Shown: in pieces, positions 7,511 through 7,967 of the stretch
Position numbering within the stretch: the stretch's first letter is position 1
Layout: the number at the start of each line of letters is the position of its first letter
Source of the DNA: Bacteroidota bacterium
GTDB lineage: Bacteria > Bacteroidota > Bacteroidia > Sphingobacteriales > Sphingobacteriaceae
Direction: 5' to 3'
NCBI GenBank assembly: GCA_025355225.1
Contig: JANYAB010000005.1
Location: 1-7,967, forward strand
DNA length: 7,967 nucleotides
Made by a program: the position numbers and the translations under genes
The notes under the pieces: generated by a model
What the model was told of the DNA's origin: nothing
Seen by the model: the letters and a program-made list of their open reading frames with translations, nothing else
Database searches by the model: none

Positions 7511-7846
7511 TTAAAGCTGAAAAATCTGTTGCATGACCACCCATTTCTCACCTGAATTTGCCCAGGGTAATGGTTGCTGAAATTTCCACATCAGCTGTTC
7601 CCATTCCTGTACTTTTTGATTGGCAGCATCCATCTGTTCTTTTTTTGATGCATCAAATAGGTCATCTGTTTCCATGATCATAAATAAACGATTGCCTGTG
7701 CGATAAATCTGCATGTCCCTAATTTTCGCATCAAATATGCTTTCTCTTATTTCAGGCCAACCATTTTCAGTCTTATGCCAATGCTCGTATTCCGCTATCA
7801 GTTGCGGGTCGTCCTTTAAGTCAAGGGCCAAGCAGTATCGTTTCAT
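7511..7846 (-). CDS. L-rhamnose/L-fucose mutarotase family protein
   Basis: This 111-residue protein belongs to the RhaM family (PF05336, formerly DUF718), dimeric ferredoxin-like enzymes that interconvert alpha and beta anomers of L-rhamnose or L-fucose. MKRYCLALDL opens the first strand. EYEHWH24 followed by WPE matches the E. coli RhaM segment bearing its catalytic His. IYRTGNRLFMIMET is the central hairpin. The tail FQQPLPWANSGEKWVVM with a final IFQL is typical of members in non-phosphorylating L-fucose/L-rhamnose clusters. The start is the ATG at 7846, matching the usual family start and length. An upstream TTG at 7915 keeps the frame open but adds 23 residues that overlap the end of the preceding gene. 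That gene stops 8 bases upstream and the alcohol dehydrogenase begins 10 bases downstream, so the three are one operon. Rhamnose versus fucose cannot be settled here. Confidence 0.9.
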   Translation of the reverse strand: MKRYCLALDLKDDPQLIAEYEHWHKTENGWPEIRESIFDAKIRDMQIYRTGNRLFMIMETDDLFDASKKEQMDAANQKVQEWEQLMWKFQQPLPWANSGEKWVVMQQIFQL

Positions 7847-7854
7847 AGTCTTAT

Positions 7855-7967
7855 TTAATTTTGCACATAATTGTATGTTCTGTCTATCAATCCCAACTCT
7901 TTCATTGCCTTCCAAAACCCTGTTGGGATATTTAAAGATGTCACTGCTATATTGGGCAATATCAATT
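7855..7967 (-). CDS. C-terminal end of an unidentified protein (5' partial)
   Basis: On the - strand one frame is open from the window edge for 36 codons, ends ...RTYNYVQN and stops with TAA at 7857-7855, only 8 bases before the mutarotase start. The peptide (containing NIPTGFWKAMKELG) has balanced, protein-like composition, and the tight spacing matches the rest of this operon. The fragment is too short to assign a family. Context suggests a sugar-catabolic enzyme such as a lactonase, dehydratase or dehydrogenase, but that is inference only. Confidence 0.65.
   Translation of the reverse strand, partial: LILPNIAVTSLNIPTGFWKAMKELGLIDRTYNYVQN

Noticed and set aside
6685..7536. Several + strand frames opposite the alcohol dehydrogenase
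   Set aside because: They are shadows of a gene with full zinc and nucleotide-binding motifs; none resembles a known protein.
7501..7551. Longer start for the alcohol dehydrogenase
   Set aside because: It adds 17 residues unlike the family and overlaps the mutarotase by 41 bases; ATG at 7500 gives a standard N-terminus.
7847..7915. TTG start extending the mutarotase by 23 residues
   Set aside because: The extension overlaps the end of the preceding gene, and the family starts at the MKRY-type strand encoded from 7846.
1..7967. CRISPR array, insertion sequence, tRNA or phage genes
   Set aside because: No spaced repeats, transposase, terminal inverted repeats or tRNA-like folds were recognised by reading both strands.

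Overview
The window looks like chromosomal DNA of a Bacteroidota bacterium, probably a Sphingobacteriaceae-type soil or plant-polymer degrader (Mucilaginibacter/Pedobacter-like). This placement is inferred from protein families and style: signal peptides ending in xxA|QQ, starts without Shine-Dalgarno sequences, and the long VCBS/ASPIC-UnbV protein typical of SusC/SusD loci. No rRNA, tRNA, mobile element or CRISPR is visible.

Left and centre (about 1-6330, + strand): five genes point the same way with gaps of 31, 33, 123 and 11 bases, so they are probably one transcript. They are the C-terminal half of a VCBS/FG-GAP repeat protein (cut by the window edge), an exported DUF1080 (3-keto-disaccharide hydrolase family) protein, a GMC-family FAD sugar dehydrogenase with a probable Fe-S cysteine cluster, a second exported DUF1080 protein, and a vanadium haloperoxidase-type lipoprotein of the PAP2 superfamily. 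The core idea is oxidative glycoside cleavage. The GMC enzyme would oxidise a sugar ring, most likely at C3. The DUF1080 proteins would then open the resulting 3-keto-glycoside. This is inference from family knowledge and gene order; the substrate is not readable from the sequence.

Middle (6329-6486): a 158-base convergent intergenic region carries one weak candidate terminator for each strand.

Right (6487-7967, - strand): an operon running into the convergent gap. In transcription order it holds the last 36 codons of an unidentified gene, an L-rhamnose/L-fucose mutarotase family protein, and a zinc alcohol dehydrogenase resembling L-galactonate 5-dehydrogenase (LgoD/YjjN). This looks like part of a non-phosphorylating pathway for L-fucose, L-rhamnose or L-galactonate-type sugars. 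Together the two blocks suggest a locus that cleaves a glycan or glycoside in the periplasm and uses a released (deoxy)sugar in the cytoplasm.

Start corrections: the first gene does not start at its first ATG (35) but continues in from the left. The dehydrogenase and mutarotase start at internal ATGs (7500 and 7846), not at their longest possible starts.
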